Shown: in pieces, positions 10,001 through 16,663 of the stretch
Position numbering within the stretch: position 1 is the first letter of the stretch
Layout of the letters: every line of letters starts with the position of its first letter
Source of the DNA: Oscillatoriales cyanobacterium
Lineage (GTDB): Bacteria > Cyanobacteriota > Cyanobacteriia > Cyanobacteriales > Microcoleaceae
Length of the DNA stretch: 52,608 nt
Assembly: GCA_004293365.1 (NCBI GenBank)
Contig: RDYN01000067.1
Coordinates: 1 to 52,608 of the forward strand
Direction: 5' to 3'
Notes under the pieces: model-generated
Told to the model about the DNA's origin: nothing
What the model saw: the letters and a program-made list of their open reading frames with translations, nothing else
The model's database searches: none
Made by a program: the position numbers and the translations under genes

Positions 10001-10495
10001 CTTTTGCAACTCTGTCAGCGCAATTTCTCGCCGCGCCCCGTAGCCGCCGTAATCGCCGCTAAAACCCATCCACAATTCAAAATGGTCGCCAATATCGCAA
10101 GTTAACAAAAACGGCGGTTTGTTGCTGAGAGTTCGAGTATAGGCAACTGCCTGGACAAACGCTTTTTCCATCTCTCGCAAATAGGTATTGGTTCCCCGCT
10201 TTGCAGTTCCTTTTTTGCTCGTGGTTCCGCCCTGTTTTGCCTCTATTAAAAAATGCTCGGCTTTATGAAAATCAACAAATCCCGGAGTCACTTTCCCGCT
10301 GGGGTGAAAAATTTTGACATCTTTATCAAAGCAGTAGGGATCGTTGGGAATTCTGCCTTTATCCATTGGGCGATCGACCGCCAGCGCATCGCACATTTCC
10401 ACAAAAAATAGCTGGTAGTTTGCGCGTTCGTTACCGCTCGAACCTGCCCAGCGCGTGATGAATGTTTCGACTCTGGTGCGATCGGCTTCATTCAT
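7085..10495 (-). CDS. MmeI-like single-chain restriction-modification enzyme (type IIG/IIL)
   Basis: At 1136 residues this has the full MmeI-type layout. The N-terminal nuclease has the D-x9-E-x-K motif as D75, E85, K87 (VDFHKAEHFLIEAKQ), the same spacing as in MmeI. A helical connector follows, about 190-330, with AIFGTLLERALDARER and LGAHYTP. The SAM motif DPACGSGN is at 403-410 and the adenine-methylase motif NPPF at 565-568. A target-recognition region of about 750-900 includes RRSNAIMRDGIQGLDGY, and the C-terminal helices contain KQIHDELDRAVFAAYGW. It would methylate adenine on one strand and cut at a distance. It leads a cluster with xisH and xisI. All catalytic motifs are intact. A methylase-only role is possible but less likely given the nuclease motif. 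Confidence 0.85.
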   Translation of the reverse strand: MNEADRTRVETFITRWAGSSGNERANYQLFFVEMCDALAVDRPMDKGRIPNDPYCFDKDVKIFHPSGKVTPGFVDFHKAEHFLIEAKQGGTTSKKGTAKRGTNTYLREMEKAFVQAVAYTRTLSNKPPFLLTCDIGDHFELWMGFSGDYGGYGARREIALTELQKADVFDLFVDIFSNPQQRNPEKIAARVTREVAADLAQLAKGMEAKVDSQQVAQFLMRCIFTMFVEDVGLLKEHLFTQALETRWIANPKMFKPEVEALWVAMNQGTSFGFHGKLLRFNGGLFADSGAFDLTKAQLEVLLQAAKRDWCNVEPAIFGTLLERALDARERSKLGAHYTPRSYVERLVKPVVMEPLGDRWIAVQAEVKQLLNAGESEPTANQRKKAIALLEAFLTQLQQVKILDPACGSGNFLYVTLDLLKGLESEVLRRLEDVTGAAQLRLDINQVNPSQFLGIEINPRAAAIADLVIWIGYLQWHFRRFGDLPPIEPVLREYKNIECRDAVLAYDGIEPDVDASGKVRTRWGGRMIKSPVTGEDIPDPTHQVTIYRYLNPRAAVWPEADYIVSNPPFIGNARMRDRLGDGYAEALRKVYKDVPDTVDFVMYWWHKAAELTRSKNIEKFGFISTNTIRQVRQRKVIDFHLSQKNPIRLIFAIPDHPWADGGAAVTVAMTGVELNDYKKTAKLPMFGCLINDGEGDNPEDKAERDKLTFKAIDLIFSNLKTGIDVTKAHSLKSNANLTSKGFELGGMGFLVSPENIKILETEIIHPFLKGEDLAKSPKERYVIDVNHLSEQELEIKYPKNYQWLIENVKPVREINNDLRLRREWWRYRRSNAIMRDGIQGLDGYILTPRTAKHRCFTFRSKNVWPESEIIVIFLDDMYYLGVLSSKIHVIWALAAGGDLGGNTPRYNNTVCFDPFPFPDSTDTQKQTIRELGERLDRHRKRVQTTHPEVTITGMYNLLEKLRKGEPLNDKDKAFNQKALVSTLKQIHDELDRAVFAAYGWETTLTDDQILENLVTLNAQRAAEERNGHIRWLRPDYQNPGETYVQPTLEGITTETETPSVPTEQQPFPKTLKEQLSAIRDLLGTQSGEWTATQVTAHFKGANRKQKVILDCLESLEDLGILLSHNEGGMTFWHLAEV

Positions 10496-10678
10496 GCTTT
10501 AATCCTGCTGCTTGCTTTTTCCTTATTTTATAATTAGATCGGTTTGGATTGGCGATTTATCTTGCGATTTTGCTTGATAGCAACCGCCAAGGCGGTTAGG
10601 ACGCTTTACTATTGATAAGCTGTTGGGTATTTAAATTGGAGGTTCGGGGCGGGCTAGAAGCCCACCCCACAAGATATT

Positions 10679-10804
10679 AGACAAGATTGCAAAAATAACT
10701 AGGACGGGCTCTCCGGTCACTTCCCAAAAAAACATTTTTCTTGTGGAACAGGCCGGAGAGCCTGTTCCAAGATTGGATTAAAAGGACTTTTGCAATCTTG
10801 TCTA
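10679..10804. repeat. 126-bp palindromic element, copy A
   Basis: Perfect 17-bp terminal inverted repeats (TAGACAAGATTGCAAAA and its complement) close the element. Inside, GGGCTCTCCGG near 10707 pairs with CCGGAGAGCC near 10753. It contains no reading frame. A second copy of exactly the same length, in reverse orientation, lies at 32353-32478. Looks like a MITE or a structured-RNA repeat. Confidence 0.7.
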
Positions 10805-10890
10805 TTGATTGTTTCTTGACTACAGTTTAAATAGATAACAGCTTATTTGCTATAATATGTTTGACGATATTCCTAGATACAGGCGGAGTC

Positions 10891-10957
10891 AAAAACCCGG
10901 CTTCTGCCTTAAAGTCGATCGTTCACAACGAAGATTTTGCGTAGCCACCGGGTTTTT
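10891..10957. repeat. AAAAACCCGG inverted repeat
   Basis: The arm AAAAACCCGG at 10891-10900 pairs with CCGGGTTTTT at 10948-10957. Similar ACCCGG/CCGGGT pairs recur at 42030-42097 and 47726-47788, so this is a dispersed hairpin family. Here it sits directly in front of hicB. Confidence 0.6.
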
Positions 10958-10993
10958 ATGGCTTTATTGCTTGAAAAATACCTCAATAAATGT

Positions 10994-11197
10994 ATGAAAA
11001 TTAGAGCGATCGTACATCCCGCAGAAGAAGGTGGCTATTGGGCAGAAGTTCCAGCGCTTCCCGGCTGCATTACCGAAGGAGACACGATAGAAGAAGTAAT
11101 AATTAATTTAAAAGATGCTATGGTCGGTTGGCTCGAAGTTGCTAATAGTCGTGAAGCAATTGCCTCCACAGATAGAGTTGTGGAAATTGCTGTATGA
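10994..11197 (+). CDS. hicB: HicB-family antitoxin
   Basis: A 67-residue HicB-type protein made of the partial RNase-H-like fold alone: MKIRAIVHPAEEGGYWAEVP, LPGCITEGDTIEEVIINLKDAM, ending VVEIAV. It neutralises HicA, an mRNA-cleaving toxin. The short form has no C-terminal DNA-binding helix-turn-helix, so self-repression is doubtful. I start at ATG 10994 because family similarity begins there; the upstream ATG at 10937 would add residues encoded by a dispersed repeat. Its stop overlaps the hicA start (ATGA). Since hicA carries a stop codon, this antitoxin appears to be an orphan. Confidence 0.85.
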   Translation: MKIRAIVHPAEEGGYWAEVPALPGCITEGDTIEEVIINLKDAMVGWLEVANSREAIASTDRVVEIAV

Positions 11198-11412
11198 AAT
11201 CTATTTAGGGCAAGCGACTTTGCAAAATAGTAGAGCATAAAGGTTGGGTTTTGAAAAGAGTTACCGGCAGTCATCATATCTATGAAAACCCGGAACTAGA
11301 ACAAATTTTGTCAATTCCTGTTCACCGAAATCAAGATTTGAAAGTTGGAACCTTGAGAGCCTTAATGAAAATAGCTCAGCTATCTGAGGAAGATTTACAA
11401 AGTTTTTCTTAA
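11194..11412 (+). pseudogene. hicA: HicA toxin gene stopped by an amber codon at position 5
   Basis: The 219-base frame is intact from ATG 11194 to TAA 11410-11412 except for TAG at 11206-11208. It reads MKSI, stop, then GKRLCKIVEHKGWVLKRVTG and SHHIYENPE. The last stretch contains the catalytic-His motif GSHHIY of HicA double-stranded-RNA-binding-fold toxins, followed by VHRNQDLKVGTLRALMKIA. There is no other start between the stop and the first conserved helix. One base change would restore the gene, so inactivation is recent or due to a sequencing error; loss of a toxin while keeping the antitoxin is the expected order of decay. Confidence 0.85.
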
Positions 11413-11460
11413 GTATAGCAGGTTTCATAAAAATCAGGAATTACGTAATTTCTCAAACAA

Positions 11461-11495
11461 ATAGGTTGGGTTTAACAGAATTAAACCCAACCTAT
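11461..11495. terminator. Perfect hairpin between convergent hicA and cphA
   Basis: ATAGGTTGGGTTTA (11461-11474) pairs perfectly with 11482-11495 around a 7-base loop. It lies between the ends of hicA (plus) and cphA (minus), the right place for a two-way terminator, although no long T-run follows. Confidence 0.5.
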
Positions 11496-11517
11496 TAATT
11501 CAATCAGACTTAAAAAT

Positions 11518-14241
11518 TTAGCCTTGGTTAACCACCGAAGTTTTAAAACTGTCCCGCGACTCGGAAATGCGATCGACAATAGCAGCATTTACCGCAGATT
11601 CCTTAATCGGTTTCCGGGCTTCAATTAAACTCAGAGCTTTGGTGACACCTTCGGGTAAAATCACCACCAAACTGCCAGCCGGTGCCTCGTCTAAAGCCTT
11701 GTTAACAGCAATTGTCTCGTCGAGAATCAACTCGTATTGAACTTTAGATTTGTCTGGAGTGCGTGCAGCAATAGCCTCCGCAATTCCCTGACAAATTAAC
11801 TTAGCCACCACACCGGGCTCTCGGCCGCGCCTGTCAAGGTCTTCTTTGACAATAATCCGATCGAACATATCGGCAGAAAGTTTGCCCAAGGTGACAAAAT
11901 CTTCATCTCGTCTATCCCCCGGCGCACCAACTACCCCGATCCGCATTCCCTGCCAATTCTGCACGAAACTGCCCAAAGCTTTGTAGCTGTGGGGGTTGTG
12001 GGCGTAATCGAGCAAAGCGTGATAGCTGCCCAAATTAAACAAGTTCATCCGTCCGGGAGTTTGACCGACAGATGCTTGGAAGCTTGACAAAGCCGATCGA
12101 ATATCCTCTATTTTCACTCCTTGAGCAAAGGCCGCCAAACAAGCCGCTAAAGCATTGGCAATCATAAACGGCGCCCGCCCGCCCATCGTCAGCGGCACGT
12201 TCACAGCCTGCTCGATTCTCAGCGTCCAATCGCCTTTGAGGATCGACAAATACCCATTTTCGTAAATCGCAGCCAGCCCGCCCGCAGCGGTGTGTTTGGC
12301 AACCAATTCGTTGTCCGGGTTCATTGAAAAATATGCAATTTGAGCCTTGACACGCTGCGCCATTTGTGATACTAGCGGGTCGTCTGCATTCAAAACTGCA
12401 TAGCCTTTGGGCATTACCGACTCGACGAGGACGCTCTTGAGTTTGGCTAGTTGTTCCACGGTGTCGATGTCGCCAATTCCCAAGTGATCGGCTGCGACGT
12501 TCAAGACGACGCCGACATCGCACTGATCGAAGCCCAAGCCCGATCGCAAAATGCCACCTCTAGCCGTTTCCAGCACCGCCACTTCCACCGTCGGATCCGA
12601 CAAAATTAAATGAGCGCTCTGGGGCCCGGTATTATCTCCGCTTTCGACCAAATATTCGCCGATGTAAGTGCCGTCGGTAGTTGTGTAGCCAGTAATTTGA
12701 CCAGTCTGCTTGACAATGTGGGCCAGCAAGCGAGTAGTTGTTGTTTTGCCGTTAGTTCCCGTTACCGCTAAAATCGGCACTCGGCTGGGTTGAGGCGAGG
12801 GGAACAGCATATCGAAGACTGCGCCGGCGACGTTGCGGGGCAAACCCTGACTCGGGGCGACGTGCATTCTGAAACCCGGTGCTGCGTTGACTTCGACGAT
12901 GACTCCGTTCGTATCGCGCAGGGGTTGGGAAATGTCGTCTGTTACTACGTCAATGCCGGCGATGTCCAAGCCGATGATTTTGGCGACTCGGGAAAACAGC
13001 CAGACGTTTTCTGGGTGGATTTCGTCGGTGCGATCGACTGCAATGCCACCGGTGCTCAAGTTTGCTGTCGCGCGCAAGAATACTCTTTTGCCAGCCGGCA
13101 ATACCGAGTCCATCGCGTAGCCTTGTTTTTGCAGCAAATCGAGGGTCAATTTGTCGATCGTGATCCGGGTGAGCACGTTGTCGTGTCCGTCTCCCCGCTG
13201 CGGGTCGCGGTTTACTTCTTCAACGAGCTGTTCTACTGTAGACTTGCCATCTCCCACAACGTTAGCGGGGACTCGTTCGGCTACTGCTACGACTTGTCCG
13301 TTGACTACCAATACTCTGTGGTCGCGGCCGGTGTAATAGCGCTCGACAATCACGCTTTTGGTTTTTGATGCCCCGCTGGCTAAGTCGTAGGCTTCTTCTG
13401 CTACTTCCCAGGAGTTGATGTCGATCGTAATTCCGCGGCCGTGGTTGCCGTCTAGCGGTTTGAGGACGATCGGATAACCGCCCACATCTTCGATCGCCCC
13501 TTCGAGTTCGTCCAAATAATTAATCACCGTCCCTCTCGGCACCGGCACGCCAGCAGCACCGAGGATATTTTTGGTACCTTCCTTATCGCAGGCCAGTTCT
13601 ACCCCCAAAACTCCCGTGCGGTTGCTCAGAGTTGCCTGAATCCGCTTTTGGTGAACTCCGTAACCGAGCTGAATCATAAACCGGGCGCTCAACGGTATCC
13701 AGGGAATCCCCCGCGCTTCTGCTTCCTTGATCAGTGTTTCGGTACTCGGGCCCAGGGCAGCGGACAAAGCAAACTCTCTGAGGTCTCTTAAATCTTGGAC
13801 TAATTCTGCCGCTGGATAAGAGCCCGTATCGGCAATGCTCTGGCACATCCGCACGCCCGCTCGCGTGGCGTAGCGACCTGCTTGTTCGTTTTGATACTCG
13901 ATTACTACTTGGTAAATCCCAGGGGTAGCCGTCTCGCGGGTGCGACCGAACCCGACCGGCATTCCAGCCATTTCCTGAAGTTCTAGGGCTACGTGTTCGA
14001 TGACGTGTCCCATCATTGTGCCTTCTCTGACCCGTTGCAGGAAGCCTCCCTGATGACCGGGGGAACAGTGATGGTCGTCCAAACTCGGGAGTGCGGCGGT
14101 CAACCCTTCGTAGAAGCCAGGAATTTCAGATGTGGTTTTATCTGCCAGCTCCTCTAAATCCAGACGCATGAGGACGAGTTTGTGGCGTCTGATGCTCCAG
14201 TAGTTGGGGCCGCGTAACGTCTGGATTTTAAGTATTTTCAT
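11518..14241 (-). CDS. cphA: Cyanophycin synthetase
   Basis: Makes the nitrogen reserve polymer cyanophycin by adding Asp to the backbone and Arg to each Asp side chain, using ATP. The 907 residues show the three-part family layout. An N-terminal domain (to about 160) starts MKILKIQTLRGPNYWSIRR. An ATP-grasp domain (about 220-480) has YPIVLKPLDGNHGRGITIDI and ends in VIVEVNAAPGFRMH. A Mur-ligase-like domain has the P-loop VTGTNGKTTTTRL near residue 495 and DYAHNPHSYKAL further on. Slightly longer than the typical 870-900 residues because of the C-terminal tail. cphB lies 473 bases upstream on the same strand. No perfect NtcA box (GTA-N8-TAC) was seen upstream. Confidence 0.97.
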   Translation of the reverse strand: MKILKIQTLRGPNYWSIRRHKLVLMRLDLEELADKTTSEIPGFYEGLTAALPSLDDHHCSPGHQGGFLQRVREGTMMGHVIEHVALELQEMAGMPVGFGRTRETATPGIYQVVIEYQNEQAGRYATRAGVRMCQSIADTGSYPAAELVQDLRDLREFALSAALGPSTETLIKEAEARGIPWIPLSARFMIQLGYGVHQKRIQATLSNRTGVLGVELACDKEGTKNILGAAGVPVPRGTVINYLDELEGAIEDVGGYPIVLKPLDGNHGRGITIDINSWEVAEEAYDLASGASKTKSVIVERYYTGRDHRVLVVNGQVVAVAERVPANVVGDGKSTVEQLVEEVNRDPQRGDGHDNVLTRITIDKLTLDLLQKQGYAMDSVLPAGKRVFLRATANLSTGGIAVDRTDEIHPENVWLFSRVAKIIGLDIAGIDVVTDDISQPLRDTNGVIVEVNAAPGFRMHVAPSQGLPRNVAGAVFDMLFPSPQPSRVPILAVTGTNGKTTTTRLLAHIVKQTGQITGYTTTDGTYIGEYLVESGDNTGPQSAHLILSDPTVEVAVLETARGGILRSGLGFDQCDVGVVLNVAADHLGIGDIDTVEQLAKLKSVLVESVMPKGYAVLNADDPLVSQMAQRVKAQIAYFSMNPDNELVAKHTAAGGLAAIYENGYLSILKGDWTLRIEQAVNVPLTMGGRAPFMIANALAACLAAFAQGVKIEDIRSALSSFQASVGQTPGRMNLFNLGSYHALLDYAHNPHSYKALGSFVQNWQGMRIGVVGAPGDRRDEDFVTLGKLSADMFDRIIVKEDLDRRGREPGVVAKLICQGIAEAIAARTPDKSKVQYELILDETIAVNKALDEAPAGSLVVILPEGVTKALSLIEARKPIKESAVNAAIVDRISESRDSFKTSVVNQG

Positions 14242-14714
14242 GACTTTCAGAGGGGTATGGGTCGCTAAATCTTATAGGTAATTGCAGCATTTATTCAATT
14301 TGGAGCTAGATTGCTCGATCGACTGTTCGCTGTGAACAGTTTTGCATTGAATTTCCAGTTATGGGCGCCAGTCGATTTTAGATTTTAGATTTTAGATTTT
14401 AGATTTACTTTCACAGATCGACCTGGGAGCTTGAACTTGGGTCTAAAATCTTGGTATCTCCACACTGATAGCGTCGGGGACACGGTACCCGTTTTTGGAC
14501 TGGTCAGTGTTGAAAATTAATGCTGGCACGATCGGCTAGAAACAAGTGCAGGTCAAGGGCAGGCAGAAACTAAAAGGCAGAAGGTAGAATTTTTTGTGAT
14601 TCTGCCTTCTGGTGTCAGCCCGTGGCTGGTTCGGAATATATCCTTTTGTTTTACCCATTATTCGGCCGGAATGCCGCATAATTTCTGCCCGATCGATGAC
14701 TCTGACATTCTGCG
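14242..14714. other. Spacer between cphB and cphA with repeats
   Basis: No gene. It contains the TTTTAGA tandem run and the attached roughly 90-bp dispersed repeat (14371-14460), plus unassigned sequence from 14461 to 14714. The spacer is long for an operon, so cphA probably has its own promoter here. Confidence 0.5.
14371..14460. repeat. TTTTAGA run plus dispersed repeat, copy 1
   Basis: Four to five copies of GATTTTA are followed by a segment containing GAGCTTGAACTTGGGTCTAA and TTGGTATCTCC. The same order, with mismatches, recurs at 44880-45007, so the tail is part of one dispersed repeat rather than chance. Confidence 0.6.
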
Positions 14715-15608
14715 TTAGTTTGCTGTGCGGCATTCCAAAGGCCAGCCCGACTCGGAACAGGCGGCCGATGGCATTGGTTTGCCTAGGGGCATATTGTAGC
14801 AATCTCCGTGACACAAAACGTGCAAGCGCATATTGAACAGACTTAAAGGTTCTGTCGCTGCTACCATTGCCTCGTTGGTATAAAAATTTTCCCTAGAATC
14901 AACAATAGTCACCGTGCCTTTACCGAGAACCTTCATAGTATCGTCTCCCTCAAACAAGGCGCAGGTATCTTCGTCAATACCAATAGCGATGCGATCGGGA
15001 TGGCAAGCCACAGCCGACAGCAAGCGAGCCATGCGGTTGCGGTTGTGAAAATGCTGGTCTACGATGATATCCGGAATAATGTTAAGTCCGTTTGCCATGT
15101 CTACCAAAGAGCGGTTTGGTGACGCGCCGCTTCCCCCGCCTGCAATCATGTGATGTCCCATCACCGCAGCACCCGCACTGGTGCCGGCCAGGGTAATCTT
15201 ACCCGAGAGAGCATATTCGCGAATTTTTTCCATCAGCGGGGTGTCCGCCAGCAGCCCGCAGAGCCGCAGTTGGTCGCCGCCTGTGATGAATACGCCCGTA
15301 CAGTCTTCTAAATAATCTTTCCAGACGGGGTTTTCGCCTTGTTCGCGTTCGCGGATGTCAATGACTTTGACGGCGCTAACGCCCATTTCGTCAAATATGG
15401 TGCGGTAGCGGTTGCTAATTCCTTCGGGATCTCGGGAAGCGCAGGGGACGATCGCCAGCCGAGCGTTTGCACCCCCAGCACGGCAAAAAAAGGTATTCAG
15501 AATCTCTCGCCCGTGAACCTTGTCTTCGGCTCCTCCGATGACCATAATCGAGGTTTTCGTGCGCTGGGAAAGATTGTGTTCGAGGGCTTGAGATGTCAAC
15601 TGCTGCAT
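14715..15608 (-). CDS. cphB: Cyanophycinase
   Basis: A serine-type exopeptidase of family S51 that releases beta-Asp-Arg dipeptides from cyanophycin. I start at ATG 15608 (MQQLTSQALEHN...), giving 297 residues; the frame is open to 15800 but that extension is unlike the family. Visible features: SIMVIGGAEDK (about 20-30), FITGGDQLRL (107-116), the nucleophile in LAGTSAGAAVM (Ser 144), and DQHFHNRNRMARLLSA with the conserved His. The last 20 residues after GDCYNMPLGKP look like a lineage-specific tail. Divergent from trmD. With cphA it lets the cell store and retrieve nitrogen. Confidence 0.95.
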   Translation of the reverse strand: MQQLTSQALEHNLSQRTKTSIMVIGGAEDKVHGREILNTFFCRAGGANARLAIVPCASRDPEGISNRYRTIFDEMGVSAVKVIDIREREQGENPVWKDYLEDCTGVFITGGDQLRLCGLLADTPLMEKIREYALSGKITLAGTSAGAAVMGHHMIAGGGSGASPNRSLVDMANGLNIIPDIIVDQHFHNRNRMARLLSAVACHPDRIAIGIDEDTCALFEGDDTMKVLGKGTVTIVDSRENFYTNEAMVAATEPLSLFNMRLHVLCHGDCYNMPLGKPMPSAACSESGWPLECRTAN

Positions 15609-15929
15609 GGTGTGTCTTCCTCTGTTGGATGTGAAATTCAATTTTGCCGTGGCTGGCGGTAAAATTGGGCTTTTTAAGAGTAAATATTTTTTGGTGCGAG
15701 TGAGGTGCAATCGGCGATCGCGCAGTTGTTTGGGGGCGAGTTTACAAAAATCACCGTTCTGAGAACAGATGATTTTTGTACAAAATCGACTCGTAGACAA
15801 AGGAAGAGAATTTAACTTGCAAAAATTCTCAGAGATTATAAGAAATTATAAAGAATAAAGCAATTACTGAAAACCGATCGGCCTGTCCGGGTCAAACTAG
15901 AGGTGATGTATCCCTAAATTCCAATTATT
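15609..15929. other. Divergent promoter region of cphB and trmD
   Basis: No gene supported. The region must hold promoters for both directions. I found no perfect NtcA palindrome, clear hairpin or riboswitch-like structure; the stretch 15820-15870 is AT-rich. Confidence 0.4.
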
Positions 15930-16604
15930 GTGCGATTTGACGTAGTTACCCTGTTTCCAGAATTTTTCCTGGCTCCCCTAGCATCGGGACTGATGGGCAA
16001 AGCCTTAGCTAAAAATATTGCTGAGGTAAATTTTGTGAATCCCCGCCATTTTACCACAGACAAGCACCAGCGAGTCGATGATGAGCCTTACGGAGGCGGA
16101 GTGGGGATGCTGATGAAGCCGGAACCAATTTTTGCTGCGGTGGAGTCGCTACCGGTTTTACCGAGGCGGGAGGTGATTTTGCTGACTCCCCAGGGCGAAC
16201 CGATGCAGCAGCCGATGTTTCGGGAGTTCGCCACCGAGTGCGATCAGTTGGTGTTGATTTGCGGCCATTATGAGGGTGTGGACGATCGAGTTCTGCATTT
16301 GGTCACTCGCGAAGTATCTCTGGGCGATTTTGTACTCACCGGCGGCGAAATTCCGGCTTTGGCTTTGATTAATGGGGTTTTGCGATTGCTGCGCGGAACT
16401 GTAGCGAAGGAAGATTCGCTGAAATTTGAGAGTTTTGAAGACGGACTTTTGGACTATCCGCAGTACACTAGGCCTGCCGATTTTCGGGGATTGAAGGTGC
16501 CCGATGTGTTGCTGTCTGGTAATCACGCAGAAATTGCTCGCTGGCGCAAGGAACAGCAAATTGCCAGAACTCGATCGCGCCGCCCGGATTTGCTAGCGGA
16601 TTAA
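15930..16604 (+). CDS. trmD: tRNA (guanine-37-N1)-methyltransferase
   Basis: Methylates G37 next to the anticodon in tRNAs reading CNN codons, using SAM bound in a trefoil knot; this prevents +1 frameshifting. It is 224 residues with a GTG start. Family signatures: FDVVTLFPEFF at the N-terminus, VDDEPYGGGVGM (about 50-61), LICGHYEGVDDRV (about 110-122) and LGDFVLTGGEIPAL (about 131-144) forming the knot, and YTRPADFRG near 175. Somewhat short at the C-terminus compared with E. coli (255). It stands alone, without the rpsP-rimM-rplS operon seen in many bacteria. Confidence 0.95.
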   Translation: MRFDVVTLFPEFFLAPLASGLMGKALAKNIAEVNFVNPRHFTTDKHQRVDDEPYGGGVGMLMKPEPIFAAVESLPVLPRREVILLTPQGEPMQQPMFREFATECDQLVLICGHYEGVDDRVLHLVTREVSLGDFVLTGGEIPALALINGVLRLLRGTVAKEDSLKFESFEDGLLDYPQYTRPADFRGLKVPDVLLSGNHAEIARWRKEQQIARTRSRRPDLLAD

Positions 16605-16663
16605 TTAAGTCTTAGGTGTTGACAGTCTGGGTTTAGCAATAATGTATTTTTGCAGACAAATTT

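Larger units (their letters stand above)
10496..10993. other. Repeat-filled gap between the RM gene and hicB
   Basis: No gene. It holds a short GC-rich hairpin around 10646-10670, the 126-bp inverted-repeat element at 10679-10804, a TATAAT-like box at 10852, and the AAAAACCCGG inverted repeat at 10891-10957 just before hicB. The open frame starting at ATG 10937 joins hicB but includes repeat sequence and is not taken as the real start. Confidence 0.6.

Noticed and set aside
12790..13368. 192-codon frame opposite cphA
   Set aside because: Shadow of the ATP-grasp part of cphA, with no domain and odd Cys/Asp-rich composition.
14242..15929. NtcA boxes for cphA and cphB
   Set aside because: Nitrogen control is plausible, but I found no GTA-N8-TAC with a well-placed -10 box in either upstream region.
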